NCBI RefSeq assembly: GCF_025630775.1
Contig: NZ_JAOSZE010000020.1
Location: forward strand, 1-64,000
Direction of reading: 5' to 3'
From: Actinoplanes sp. KI2
GTDB taxonomy: Bacteria; Actinomycetota; Actinomycetes; Mycobacteriales; Micromonosporaceae
DNA length: 64,000 nucleotides
Shown here: piece by piece, positions 24,448 to 33,194 of the stretch
Layout of the letters: every line of letters starts with the position of its first letter
Numbering within the stretch: position 1 is the stretch's first letter
Notes under the pieces: generated by a model
Databases searched by the model: none
What the model was told of the DNA's origin: nothing
The model's input: the letters and a program-made list of their open reading frames with translations, nothing else
Position numbers and translations under genes: made by a program

Positions 24448-26313
24448 TCAGTGCCTCCCGTTCCGGTGGGCCACGGTCAGCGCCGGGCTCTCCGCCAGCC
24501 ACCGCAGCACCGCGATCAGGTCCTTACGGGCCGCGGTGGGATCGAGCAGCGACAGCACCGCGCCGTCCAGCGGCGGCACCGGCACCTGCGACAGCAGCGG
24601 GTGATGCGGCCGCCGGTCCTCCTCCCCCGGCCCGAGCAGCACCTCGTGCAGCTTCTCGCCGGGCCGCAGCCCGGTGTAGACGACCTGGATGTGCCGGTCG
24701 GCGGTCTCGGCCAGCCGCCGGGCCACGTCGGCGATCCGCACCGGCTCGCCCATGTCCAGCACCAGCACCTCGCCCGCGCTGTCCAGCGCACCGGCCTGCA
24801 CGACCAGGCGAACCGCCTCCTGCACGGTCATGAAGTAGCGGGACACCTCGGGGTCGGTCACCGTGATCGGCCCGCCGGAGGCCACCTGCGCCTCGAACGC
24901 GGTGAGCACCGACCCGCGGCTGCCCAGCACGTTGCCGAACCGCACGCTGCAGTACGTGCCGGGCGACGACTCGTCCGCGGCCGCGGTGAGCCGCTCGGTG
25001 ATGCGCTTGGAGTAGCCGAGCACGCTGCACGGGCCGGCGGCCTTGTCGGTGGAGATGTTCACGAACCGCTCGACGCCGTGCCGCAGCGCCGTCTGCAGCA
25101 CCTGGTAGGTGCCGAGGATGTTCGTCTTGAGCGCCTCGGAGGGGTGCATCTCCAGCAGCGGCAGGTGTTTGAGCGCCGCGGCGTGGAACACCACCTGCGG
25201 CCGGTGCTCGCGGAACACCTCGTCGAGGCGCTGCTGGTCGCGGATGTCGGCGACCACGAGATTGCGGTCGTCGAGCAGGCCGCGGCCGTCCAGCGACAGC
25301 TGCACGGCGTGCAGGCCGGACTCGTCCCGGTCGAGCATCACCAGCCGGTCCGGGTGGAACGGGGCCACCTGACGGCACAGCTCCGAGCCGATCGACCCGC
25401 CGGCGCCGGTGACCAGCACCCGCCGGCCCTCCAGATAGCCGGCGATCGCGGCCAGGTCGATGCCGATCTCGCGACGGCCGAGCAGATCGGCGTGGCTGAC
25501 CGGGCGGATGTCCTCGATGCGTACGGTGCGGCCGAACAGCTCGACCACCGGGGGCACGACCTTGACGTCGACGTTCATCTCCCCGGCGAGCGCGCTCAGC
25601 TCGCGCACCAGGTCGGCGCCGGCGCTCGGGATGGCGATGAGCACGGCGTCGGCGCGGTACCGGCGGACCACCTCGGGCAGCGCCTGCCGGTTGCCGGTGA
25701 CCGGCACGCCCATGATGCGCAGACTCCGCTTGCGCGGGTCGTCGTCGAGCAGCGCGACCGGGACGTACGGGCTGGACGGTGTGCGCAGCATCGCGCGGAC
25801 GACCTGGGCCGCCCCCTCCCCGGCCCCCATCACCACCACCCGGCTGCCCTGCTCGGGCGACGGCCGTAGGCGGGAGTCCTGCAGCAGGCGCGCCGTGTAG
25901 CGCACTCCGGCCTGAAGCACCAATGCGATCAGGCCGGAGGCGATGATGGCCGAGCGCGGCACCAGCCGGCCCAGCAGCGTGTCGAGCACGAACACCGCGG
26001 GCGTGGTCACCGCGGCGGTCCGGGCGAGCGCCGCGATCTCCTCGAAGCAGCCGTACGACCACCGTCCGGTGTACAGCCCGAACCGGATGCCGGCGAGGCA
26101 CTGCACGACGGCGGCGACCGCGGCCAGCTCCATCAGCCCGCCGCAGTCGACGTACCCCACGTCGCCGTCGTGCCGCAGCAGCGTCGCGATGAGCATGGCG
26201 ACCGCGAGGGCCAGCGCGTCGGCGCCGGCTCGTGCGGCCCGGCCGGGGAGGGCAGTCCACCAGAGCGGGCTGCCCAGCCGCCATTCGCCAGGCGCTGCCC
26301 TCCGTAACTCCAT
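24448..26313 (-). CDS. CapD/WbpM-like membrane nucleotide-sugar 4,6-dehydratase/epimerase
   Basis: The 621-aa protein starts at ATG 26313 with AGGGGG upstream. Four N-terminal membrane helices (to about residue 150) are followed by a CoA-binding-like Rossmann domain (SRVVVMGAGEGAAQVVRAML) and a SDR domain from ~285: LVTGAGGSIGSELCRQ, HAAALKHLPLLE, NISTDKA and SVLGYSKR. The position held by Met (or Tyr) in the catalytic MxxxK of this family is Leu here, as LGYSK. Family members convert UDP-GlcNAc into 4-keto-6-deoxy sugars, the substrate expected for the DegT aminotransferase. It is the first gene of the four-gene minus-strand operon. Confidence 0.9.
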   Translation of the reverse strand: MELRRAAPGEWRLGSPLWWTALPGRAARAGADALALAVAMLIATLLRHDGDVGYVDCGGLMELAAVAAVVQCLAGIRFGLYTGRWSYGCFEEIAALARTAAVTTPAVFVLDTLLGRLVPRSAIIASGLIALVLQAGVRYTARLLQDSRLRPSPEQGSRVVVMGAGEGAAQVVRAMLRTPSSPYVPVALLDDDPRKRSLRIMGVPVTGNRQALPEVVRRYRADAVLIAIPSAGADLVRELSALAGEMNVDVKVVPPVVELFGRTVRIEDIRPVSHADLLGRREIGIDLAAIAGYLEGRRVLVTGAGGSIGSELCRQVAPFHPDRLVMLDRDESGLHAVQLSLDGRGLLDDRNLVVADIRDQQRLDEVFREHRPQVVFHAAALKHLPLLEMHPSEALKTNILGTYQVLQTALRHGVERFVNISTDKAAGPCSVLGYSKRITERLTAAADESSPGTYCSVRFGNVLGSRGSVLTAFEAQVASGGPITVTDPEVSRYFMTVQEAVRLVVQAGALDSAGEVLVLDMGEPVRIADVARRLAETADRHIQVVYTGLRPGEKLHEVLLGPGEEDRRPHHPLLSQVPVPPLDGAVLSLLDPTAARKDLIAVLRWLAESPALTVAHRNGRH

Positions 26314-26605
26314 CGGGTGCCCCCTGCCCGCGATAAAATGCTCGACAATTCCTTTTCGGAGCGTGCCAGCAGCTCGCCGGACAGGCACAGTAGCAATTGT
26401 CACGAGCAATGCGAGCACATTTCATGTTTGTTCTGCACGTGCTTCTACCAGGCCATTTGGCCTCTCCAACGTGGCCGATCGGCCGAGGAAAGCGATTTTG
26501 GCAAACATGAAGAACGTTTCACGATACCCGTGACATTTGCCTCTATCATTACTGACCATCGGTTGGCAGCGTCGATTTCCGGGGGTGGCGGAAAATGGAG
26601 TCGGC
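26314..26605. promoter_or_regulatory. Divergent promoter region between the dehydratase operon and GT4 gene
   Basis: These 292 bp are clearly richer in A+T than their surroundings, particularly 26330-26560, as expected for promoters of two divergent transcripts. I cannot identify reliable -35/-10 pairs or an operator. Confidence 0.45.
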
Positions 26606-27913
26606 ATGAGAGTGCTGCATGTCATCAGCGCGCTGGCCGAGGGCGGACCCGAACATCAGCTCCGCCTGCTGGTGCGCCGCCTGCCGCACGAGAGCGAGGT
26701 GGTCACGCTCTCCCGCCCGGGCGCGGTCGCGGACGCGCTGCGGGCCGGCGGCACGACCGTGCACGAGCTCGACGACCGCCGCGACGTCACCGCCGTCGTT
26801 CGCCTGCGGCGGCTCATCCGCCGCGGCCACTTCGACCTCGTGCACACCCACGTCCACCGGGCCTGCCTGCCCGGCCGGGTCGCGGCCCGGCTGGCCGGCG
26901 TGCCCCGGGTCGTCGCCACCGAGCATGACCTCACCGGCGAGGCCGGCCGGTTCTACCTGGCCGGCGAGCGGCTCGGCCGGGTCACCATCGCGGCCACCCG
27001 ATCGGTCGCCGACCGGCTGCGCGGCTGGGGGGTGCCGGACGAGCGGATCGCGGTGATCCCCAAGGCGGTCGCCGCCGACGAGTTCCGCTTCGACCCCGCC
27101 CTGCGCGCCGCGGTCCGCGCCCGGCTCGGCATCCCGGCCGGCGCCGCGGTGGTCGGCGGCGTCGGCCGGCTCGAGCCCGGCGAGCGCTTCGACCGGCTGA
27201 TCCGGGCCGTCGGCGAGGTGCCCGGCGCCACCCTGCTGCTGGTCGGCGACGGCCCCGCCCGCGACGCGCTGGAGCGGCTGGCCGCCATCGAGGGCATCGC
27301 CGACCGGGTGGTGTTCGCCGGGGCGGTCGCGCACGCGCGGGAGATGCTCTGCGCGATGGACGTCTTCGCGTCACCGTGCGAGCGGACGTACGGGCTGGTC
27401 GTGCTGGAGGCGCTCGCGGCCGGGCTGCCCGCGATCTACGCCCGCTGCGAGCCGCTCGACACGCCCGCCGCGCACGACCCGCCCGCCCCGCTCCGTGGGC
27501 CCGCCCCGCTCGACCCGCCCGCCGCCCGGCCCACGCCTGACGCCCAGGTCGACGCGCCCGCCGCCCGGCCCGCGCCTGCCGCCCCGCTCGACGCGCCCGC
27601 CGTCCCGGTCGACGGGCCCGCCTCCCCGGTCGCGCCTGCCACCCCGGTCGGCACGCGTGCCACCCCGCTCGACATGGCGGCCACCCCGCTCGACGCGCCC
27701 ACGGCCCCGATCGAGGGTGCGAAACGGCTCACCCCGCACGACCGCGAGTCCCTGCCGCGGGCACTGCGCGTCGAACTGCTCTGCTGCCAGGAGCGCGACT
27801 TCCGCCGGCTGCCGCCGCGCACGGCCGGTGCCCGCTACGACGCCGACCACTTCGCCGACGAGGTCGATCGGGTCTACCGGCGCACCGGCGATCCGGCCGC
27901 CCCGCACACGTGA
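26606..27913 (+). CDS. GT4 glycosyltransferase with an inserted Pro/Ala-rich repeat
   Basis: The 435-aa GT-B enzyme starts at ATG 26606 behind a GGAG site. The N-terminal domain has HVISALAEGGPEHQLRLLVRRL and THVHRACLPGRVAARLAG; the donor-binding domain has GGVGRLEPGERFDRLIRAV and VGDGPARDALERLA. The E-x7-E region reads SPCERTYGLVVLEALAAGLPA. The domain is then interrupted at about residue 280 by roughly 95 residues of Pro-Leu-Asp-x-Pro-Ala repeats before its final helices resume (ESLPRALRVELL...YDADHFADEVDRVYRR). The insert probably loops out of the fold. It may add a late sugar of the polymer encoded next door. Confidence 0.85.
   Translation: MRVLHVISALAEGGPEHQLRLLVRRLPHESEVVTLSRPGAVADALRAGGTTVHELDDRRDVTAVVRLRRLIRRGHFDLVHTHVHRACLPGRVAARLAGVPRVVATEHDLTGEAGRFYLAGERLGRVTIAATRSVADRLRGWGVPDERIAVIPKAVAADEFRFDPALRAAVRARLGIPAGAAVVGGVGRLEPGERFDRLIRAVGEVPGATLLLVGDGPARDALERLAAIEGIADRVVFAGAVAHAREMLCAMDVFASPCERTYGLVVLEALAAGLPAIYARCEPLDTPAAHDPPAPLRGPAPLDPPAARPTPDAQVDAPAARPAPAAPLDAPAVPVDGPASPVAPATPVGTRATPLDMAATPLDAPTAPIEGAKRLTPHDRESLPRALRVELLCCQERDFRRLPPRTAGARYDADHFADEVDRVYRRTGDPAAPHT
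27451..27720 (+). repeat. In-frame GC-rich repeats inside the GT4 gene
   Basis: About fourteen imperfect units of roughly 18 bp, built around CTCGACGCGCCCGCC, encode (P/V)-(L/V)-D-x-P-A hexapeptides. All insertions keep the reading frame. The array interrupts an otherwise normal GT4 C-terminus. Confidence 0.8.
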
Positions 27914-28284
27914 GCCACCGCCTCACCCAGCCCGCGGCACCGGGGCTGCGCAGCACCCCGCTCGACCGCCCCGCGCAATCCGGCCCGGCCGCCCCACGCG
28001 ATCCGGCCCGGCCGCCCCGCGCGGTCAGGTCCGGGGCGGCTACCGCGCGGTCCTTTCCGGAGCAGCCAACGCGCGGCCGCGTCCGGGGCAGCCAGCGCGT
28101 GGTTCAGGTCGGGGGCGGCCAGCGCGCGGTCCGGTCTTGGTCCGGGCCCACCCGGCGGCCGGGGTCGGGGCGGGTGTTGCAACCAGCGGCCCTGGCACGC
28201 CGGGGACTCGTCTTGCGCTCGTACGGTAAGAGCAGCGGAAGGGAAACGCTCAGGTCTCCCACTCCGGTCTTTCCCCAAACCCCG
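27914..28284. repeat. Repetitive intergenic region, including four 26-bp units
   Basis: No gene is supported here. Four units of 26, 26, 26 and 27 bp lie head to tail at 28024-28128, each with the core CCGGGGCGGC followed by GCGCG. Just upstream, around 27975-28020, a 23-bp GC-rich sequence occurs twice. The array continues the repetitive character of the GT4 3' end, and the region separates convergent genes. No clear terminator hairpin was seen. Confidence 0.75.
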
Positions 28285-29406
28285 CTATCCCCAGACCTCC
28301 TCGGCGGTCTCGACGATCAGGCGCAGCTTGGCGACCTCCTCGTCGTAGGAGAGCACGTTGCCCTCGACCGTCGACGAGAAGCCGCACTGCGGTGACAGGC
28401 ACAGCTGCTCGAGCGGCACGTACTTACTCGCCTCGTCGATCCGGCGCTTCAGGGTGTCCTTCGACTCGAGGGCCCCGCGCTTCGTGGTCACCAGGCCGAG
28501 CACCACCGACTTGCCCGGCGGCACGAAACGCAGCGGGGCGAACCCGCCCGACCGGTCGTCGTCGTACTCGAGGAAGAACCCGTCGACCGCCAGCTCGCTG
28601 AAGAGCGCCTCGGCCACGAAGTCGTACCCGCCCTCGGCGGCCCAGGACGAGCGGAAGTTGCCCCGGCACATGTGCGTGGTCACGGCCAGGCCGGCCGGGC
28701 GGTCGGCGATCGCCGCGTTGATCTGCTTGATGTAGCGCAGGTGCTGGTGTTCGGCGTCGTCGCCGCGCTCGGTCAGCAGCCGTCGCTGCGCCGGGTCGTT
28801 CAGGTAGGCCAGGCTGGTGTCGTCGAGCTGGAGGTAGCGGCAGCCGAGCGCGGCGATCCGGCTGACCTGCTCGGCGTACGCGGCGCTCAGGTCCGACCAG
28901 AACCGCTCGTGATCGGGGTAGACGGCCGGATCGATCGCGGCCATCCCGCCGCGGTAGTGCACCATGCTCGGCGACGGGATGGTCAGTTTGGCGGTGACGC
29001 CGTCGCCGACAATCCCGTTCAGGAACGCGAAGTCGTCGCCGAAAATGGTCTCGGTGAGCCGGACCGGCTCGTCGATGGCCAGCGCGGCCGACTCGAAGTC
29101 GAGCTCACCGGCCGCGTTACGGAAGTGCACCTGGATCTTCTCGCTGGTGGGGTGGATGCCGCCGAGCCGATAGATGAAGTCCATGTGCCAGGACGTGCGG
29201 CGGAACTCGCCGTCGGTGGCCGAGCGCAGGCCGACCTCGCGCTGCATGCGGACGACGTCGCGGATCGCGTCGTCCTCGGCGGCGCGCAGCTCGTCGGCGT
29301 CGATCTTGCCGTCGGCGTGCTGCTGCCGGGCGTCGAGCAGGCGCCGCGGGCGCAGGAGGCTGCCGACGTGGTCGGCGCGGAACGGCGGGGTGTCGCGGAG
29401 CGTCAT
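28285..29406 (-). CDS. Cobalamin-independent methionine synthase-like (MetE C-terminal domain) protein
   Basis: The 373-aa protein starts at ATG 29406 with GGGGGT upstream. It corresponds to the stand-alone C-terminal barrel of MetE, close to the YxjG/YxjH and MetE2-type proteins: FRADHVGSLLRP at the start, LRSATDGEFRRTSWHMDF, YLQLDDTSLAY, THMCRGN with the likely zinc His and Cys, FFLEYDDDRSGGF, VVLGLVTTK and CLSPQCGFSST with the second Cys. Members transfer methyl groups to homocysteine or related thiols from folate or other donors, without the N-terminal MetE domain. No other methionine genes are adjacent, so the exact donor and role remain open. Confidence 0.87.
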   Translation of the reverse strand: MTLRDTPPFRADHVGSLLRPRRLLDARQQHADGKIDADELRAAEDDAIRDVVRMQREVGLRSATDGEFRRTSWHMDFIYRLGGIHPTSEKIQVHFRNAAGELDFESAALAIDEPVRLTETIFGDDFAFLNGIVGDGVTAKLTIPSPSMVHYRGGMAAIDPAVYPDHERFWSDLSAAYAEQVSRIAALGCRYLQLDDTSLAYLNDPAQRRLLTERGDDAEHQHLRYIKQINAAIADRPAGLAVTTHMCRGNFRSSWAAEGGYDFVAEALFSELAVDGFFLEYDDDRSGGFAPLRFVPPGKSVVLGLVTTKRGALESKDTLKRRIDEASKYVPLEQLCLSPQCGFSSTVEGNVLSYDEEVAKLRLIVETAEEVWG

Positions 29407-29774
29407 CGCAGGTACCCCCAGACGGGAAGATTCTGTCCCGGGAGCATACGCCCGCCGGCGACCGAAGCGCGCGTCCCGAAGATGTCCGGAGAAGGGGGAA
29501 ACGAGCGACATGGCCAATGTTTCAGATAGTCGCTTCTGGACTCCTGCGGCCATTTCGGCTGGCCTGCGCGAAGATCCGCCAGATCTGCCTCGGTCGATCG
29601 GCTTTCTCGCGGTGTGGCGCGTGACAGCGGGCAGTACGTTGAAGCGGTGAGCAGGTTCGGTAAATGAGTGGCACAAATCTTTTTGCGCCGGGGCGGCAGT
29701 CTCCGCCACCGACGGCTCCGAATGGACAAGTAGCGGTGGAGAGGTAACGAGGTTCGCACTGGCGAGGTGGTCGC
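29407..29774. other. Intergenic region upstream of luxR-type gene with a doubtful 46-aa ORF
   Basis: The region holds the presumed promoters of the MetE-like gene (left) and the LuxR-type gene (right). An ORF at 29510-29650 (46 aa, MANVSDSRFW...) has GAAGGGGGAA nine bases upstream, so a small protein or leader peptide is possible, but codon bias is weak and I recognise nothing in it. No hairpin or repeat of note was seen. Confidence 0.35.
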
Positions 29775-30380
29775 ATGATCCGGGTTCTGGTGGTGCGGGA
29801 CGAGGGATATTTCGGGGTCCCGGTGCGCGCGCTGATCGAGTCCAAACCCGACATGCACTACGTCGCGACGCTGCCGCTGGACGGCGGCCTGGTCGAGCGG
29901 TCCGTGCAGCTGTGGCCCACGGTGATCGTGTTCGACACCGAGTACATGGTGAGCCAGCTGCTGCCGTTCGCCTCCGACCTGCACGCCGCGATCCCGTCCT
30001 GCGCGATGCTGGTGCTCTCCGATCCGGCCAAGCGCGGCATGCTCCCGCCCCGGCGCCGGGCGGCCGGGCTCAACTTCCTGGTAAAGGGCGCTTCCGAGAC
30101 GCTGCTGGCCGACTCGGTGCGCCGGCTGGCCAACGGCGAGCGGGTGGTGTCGCCCATGCTGCAGGCCGCATCGCTCAACGCCGATCGCGCGCTGAGCACG
30201 CGTGAGCTGGAGGTTCTCGGGCTCGCGGCGGAGGGTGAGTCGGTCAAGGACATCGCCAGCCGGCTTTACCTGTCCGGCGGCACGGTCCGCAACTACCTCT
30301 CGGCGATCATCTCGAAGACCGGTGCGCGCAACCGGCTGGACGCGATCCGGATCGCTCGCAAGGACGGCTGGTTGCACTGA
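29775..30380 (+). CDS. LuxR/NarL-family response regulator
   Basis: The 201-aa protein has an N-terminal receiver-like domain and a C-terminal LuxR HTH. In the receiver domain the acidic pocket is altered: VLVVRDEGYFG instead of a DD pair. The likely phosphoacceptor is the Asp in VIVFDTEY, and the conserved Lys is in NFLVKGAS. The HTH (LSTRELEVLGLAAEGESVKDIASRLYLSGGTVRNYLSAIISKTGARNR, given here in parts) is canonical. No histidine kinase gene is next to it, so it is an orphan regulator. It may control the VanZ-like gene 42 bp downstream, but nothing shows this directly. Confidence 0.87.
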   Translation: MIRVLVVRDEGYFGVPVRALIESKPDMHYVATLPLDGGLVERSVQLWPTVIVFDTEYMVSQLLPFASDLHAAIPSCAMLVLSDPAKRGMLPPRRRAAGLNFLVKGASETLLADSVRRLANGERVVSPMLQAASLNADRALSTRELEVLGLAAEGESVKDIASRLYLSGGTVRNYLSAIISKTGARNRLDAIRIARKDGWLH

Positions 30381-30422
30381 ACTTCCGCTGACGGCCCGGC
30401 CCGGCACGTACCGTTGGCGGAG

Positions 30423-30995
30423 ATGCAGCACCCTTATTTCGTCGTCCCCGGGCCGCCGATCCTGCTGCCGCTCGGCGTGCTCCTGATGGTCGTGTCCTGG
30501 CTCGTGTTGCGCCGCCGCGCGCAGGCGACCCCGCTCCGCCTCGCGGCGACCTGGCTGGCCGCGTGGTACGCGGTGGCCGTCGTGGGCGCGACCCTGCTGC
30601 CGCTGCATCTGTCCTGGGGCACCGCACCGGAGTACTTCCGGATCAATCCGATCCCGTTCCTCCACGTACGCCCCCGCGATTCTGCTTTGAATGTCGTGAT
30701 GACATTGCCGTTCGCGGCGGCGCTGCACGTGGTCTTCGGGATTCGCGACAAAATGCGGGTGCTTCGGTTCGGCCTGCTGCTCAGCGCGTCGATAGAGATC
30801 ACCCAGGCCGTGCTGATCCTGACCGTGCACGACAATCGCTGGGCCGAGACGATGGACATCATCGCGAATGTGCTCGGCGTCTATGTCGGTTACCTCGCAT
30901 TCGATCGACTGCTGCGCCTGGCCGCCGTGCGCCGGCTGGTCGCGGCGGCCGGCCCGCCGACGCCGGAACCCACCCCGGCGGCGGAGCCAGGGTGA
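30423..30995 (+). CDS. VanZ-family membrane protein
   Basis: This 190-aa protein starts at ATG 30423, close behind GGCGGAG; TTG 30414 is an alternative. It has about four to five membrane segments (VPGPPILLPLGVLLMVVSWLVL, LAATWLAAWYAVAVVGATLLPL, LNVVMTLPFAAALHVVFGI, DIIANVLGVYVGYLAF). The VanZ-like features FRINPIPFLH, NVVMTLPFA, SASIEITQ and the polar residues before the last helix are present. VanZ gives low-level teicoplanin resistance in enterococci, but most actinobacterial members have no proven role. It follows the LuxR-type gene and may share its transcript. Confidence 0.8.
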   Translation: MQHPYFVVPGPPILLPLGVLLMVVSWLVLRRRAQATPLRLAATWLAAWYAVAVVGATLLPLHLSWGTAPEYFRINPIPFLHVRPRDSALNVVMTLPFAAALHVVFGIRDKMRVLRFGLLLSASIEITQAVLILTVHDNRWAETMDIIANVLGVYVGYLAFDRLLRLAAVRRLVAAAGPPTPEPTPAAEPG

Positions 30996-31038
30996 ATCCC
31001 GGGTGCGCCCGGGCCGCGCGCGGGCCAGTCTTGGGTGC

Positions 31039-31284
31039 ATGACCGAGGTGAACGAGAAGAGCAAGGACATCGCCGACCTGGCCGCGCTGCTGAAGGACAC
31101 GGCCGAGCACCACGGCTCGTTCGAGGCGGTGGCGCCGCCGCACGACTGGTGGGACTGGTATGCCGCCTACATGGTGGCCCGCCGCAACGGCGACGGCGAG
31201 AAGGACGCCGTCGCGTTCGGTGACAAGTACATGGCCGACGTCAAGGGCATCGTCGTGCCGCCCGAGGCAGTCAGCCGAAGGTGA
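31039..31284 (+). CDS. Small conserved hypothetical protein
   Basis: This ORF of 81 aa starts at ATG 31039. It is rich in charged and aromatic residues (LLKDTAEHHGSFE, PPHDWWDWYAAYMVARRNG, DKYMADVKGIVVPPE), with no signal peptide or membrane segment. The HDWWDWYAAYM block looks like a conserved actinobacterial small family, but I cannot give a function. Its 3' end overlaps the convergent thioredoxin-like gene by 14 bp. Confidence 0.65.
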   Translation: MTEVNEKSKDIADLAALLKDTAEHHGSFEAVAPPHDWWDWYAAYMVARRNGDGEKDAVAFGDKYMADVKGIVVPPEAVSRR

Positions 31285-32248
31285 AGCTGTAGGTCTCGGC
31301 GCCCGGGTCGAGGAAGGTGATCTCGGCGGTGCGGTCGGCGACGTCGCTCTGGCGGACCAGCTGATAGAGCCGCCGATCGCCGATCTCGCCGTACCCGTCC
31401 GGGTCGATGTCCGCGCCGGCCGCCGTGCCCGGTGGCCGGCCGTCGAGCAGCAGCTGGAAGCGGACCGGGCCGGGCGCGCCCATCACCAGGTTGAGATCGC
31501 GGGCGTGGAACCGGTTCAGGATCCGCCCGCCGGCCGCGGTCGCGACGGTGGCCTGCTCCCCCACCGTCCAGTCGCCGGCCAGCGCCCACTCGTTCAGACG
31601 GAGCCGGTCGGGCGCGTCGTAGCGGTGCGGTTTGCCGGGGAAGAAGCCGTCCGGCGAGGCGAAGCGCTCGGCGCGTTCGTATCCGGTGTAGTTCTCCGGC
31701 GACCGCAGCGTCGACCAGTCGGCGGCGACCTCGACCGGCCGCGGCTCGACCGACACCACCGTGCGGTCGGGGTCGTCCACGAGACGTTGGATCGCCATTT
31801 CCGTACGGGCGTACTCGCCCTCGCCGAAGTGGTGGTACCGGATCCGGCCCTGGCCGTCGGCCAGGTACAGGGCCGGCCAGTAGTGGTTGTCGAACGCCCG
31901 CCAGACCGCGTAGTCGTTGTCCAGCGCGACCGGGTAGCCGACCGCGTCGCCCTGCGCCTCACGGCGGACGTTGCCCGGGTCGTGCTCGAAGCCGAACTCC
32001 GGGGTGTGCACGCCGACCACGACCAGGCGCTTGCTCGCGTACTTGGCGGCCCAGGCCCGCACGTACGGCAGCTGGCGCAGCCAGTTCACGCAGGTGTACG
32101 TCCAGAAGTTGACCAGTACCACCCGCCCGTGCAACTCGTGCCGGGTCAGGGGCGGCGAGTTGAGCCATCCGGTCGCGCCCTCGAAGCCCGGCAGTTCACC
32201 CTCGACCGGCAGCCCCGCCGCCGATCCGTGCAGCCAATGTGGCGTCAT
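31271..32248 (-). CDS. Thioredoxin-fold redoxin-like protein with a single active-site Cys
   Basis: The 325-aa cytoplasmic protein starts at ATG 32248 with AGGGGGA upstream. It has a thioredoxin-like domain with LVNFWTYTCVNWLRQLPYVRAW, followed by LVVVGVHTPEFGFE, VALDNDYAVWRAFDNHYWPALYLAD and GRIRYHHFGEGEY. This is the pattern of the DipZ C-terminal and related redoxin group. The CxxC is reduced to CVNW, one Cys, as in many family members. The C-terminal ~130 residues form a beta-rich domain that ends PGAETYSFTFG. It is likely a peroxiredoxin or thiol-redox protein. Its stop overlaps the hypothetical gene and its start overlaps the EamA stop by 4 bp. Confidence 0.8.
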   Translation of the reverse strand: MTPHWLHGSAAGLPVEGELPGFEGATGWLNSPPLTRHELHGRVVLVNFWTYTCVNWLRQLPYVRAWAAKYASKRLVVVGVHTPEFGFEHDPGNVRREAQGDAVGYPVALDNDYAVWRAFDNHYWPALYLADGQGRIRYHHFGEGEYARTEMAIQRLVDDPDRTVVSVEPRPVEVAADWSTLRSPENYTGYERAERFASPDGFFPGKPHRYDAPDRLRLNEWALAGDWTVGEQATVATAAGGRILNRFHARDLNLVMGAPGPVRFQLLLDGRPPGTAAGADIDPDGYGEIGDRRLYQLVRQSDVADRTAEITFLDPGAETYSFTFG

Positions 32249-33126
32249 CTCGTCCCCCTGTCTCCGATGCCTCCACGATGGCAGCGCCGGGGCCCGCGGC
32301 GCACCCGGTCCCGCGTAGCGGTGGTGACGGCCAGCGCGTTGGCCGTCACCACCAGGACCATTCCGGCCCACCGGTGCGCCGCCGGGAGCTGGCCGAGCAG
32401 GGCGACGCCGGCCAGCGTGGCGAGCACCGGATGGCAGCTCATGAAGACGCCGAAGAGCCGGGCCGGGACGTGCCGCAGCACGATCAGATCGGCGGCGTAG
32501 GGGACGGCCGAGCTCAGCAGGCCGGCGGTCACGGCGTACGGAAGGCCCTCGGTTTTGATCGTCAGCAGCACCGGGAGGTAGAGCAGCACGCAGCAGGTGG
32601 CCGCCACCGCGGGGGCCTGCAGGCCGGGCAGGCGCGCGCCGACCAGGCGGTTGAGCAGGATGTACGCGGCCCAGCACGCCGCCGCGAGCAGGCCGAGGCC
32701 GACGCCGAGGTAGTCGCTCGACCGGCCGGGCAGCACCAGGACATAGACGCCGGTCGCCGCGATGCCGGCGCAGAGCAGATCCGTGCGGGTACGGGAGCCG
32801 GCCAGCGCCACGGCGAGCGGGCCGAGGAACTCGAGCGTCACCGCGAGACCGAGGCCGACCCGGTCGATGGCCGTGTAGAGGCTGAGGTTCATGGTCGCGA
32901 ACACGAGGGCGAGCAGCAGCGTCGGCCACCATTGCGACCAGGTGAAGCGGCGGATGTCCGGGCGGGCGGCGGGCAGCAGCACGGCGGCCGCGACGACCTG
33001 GCGGACGGCGACCACGCCGGCCGGCCCGATCAGCGGGAAGGCCTGGGCACCGATCGCGGCGCCGACCTGGTTGCTCGCGGCGCTGCCGAGCATCGCCCCG
33101 ATGCCGGCGACGGTTCCGGTGCTCAT
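32245..33126 (-). CDS. EamA/DMT-family transporter
   Basis: The 293-aa protein has ten hydrophobic segments in the two-repeat EamA layout, for example GPAGVVAVRQVVAAAVLLPA, FATMNLSLYTAIDRVGLGLAVTLEFLGPLAVAL, GVGLGLLAAACWAAYILLNRL and MSCHPVLATLAGVALLG. The ending is RhtA-like, and such transporters export amino acids or small metabolites. It overlaps the redoxin gene by 4 bp (ATGA). It is divergent from a LysR-type gene, a frequent pairing in which the regulator controls the exporter. Confidence 0.87.
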   Translation of the reverse strand: MSTGTVAGIGAMLGSAASNQVGAAIGAQAFPLIGPAGVVAVRQVVAAAVLLPAARPDIRRFTWSQWWPTLLLALVFATMNLSLYTAIDRVGLGLAVTLEFLGPLAVALAGSRTRTDLLCAGIAATGVYVLVLPGRSSDYLGVGLGLLAAACWAAYILLNRLVGARLPGLQAPAVAATCCVLLYLPVLLTIKTEGLPYAVTAGLLSSAVPYAADLIVLRHVPARLFGVFMSCHPVLATLAGVALLGQLPAAHRWAGMVLVVTANALAVTTATRDRVRRGPRRCHRGGIGDRGTR

Positions 33127-33194
33127 CGGCTCAGCGTGCGGGTTTCCGATCGTGAAGAGAAATGCGTGGACCGTCGCGGTTATACGCTGCGCGC

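Noticed and set aside
28024..28128. 26-bp repeats as a possible origin or attachment site
   Set aside because: Units are degenerate GC-rich tandem copies with no DnaA-box-like or integrase context.
29510..29650. A 46-codon ORF with GAAGGGGGAA upstream
   Set aside because: Weak codon bias and no recognisable features; kept only as a note within the intergenic entry.
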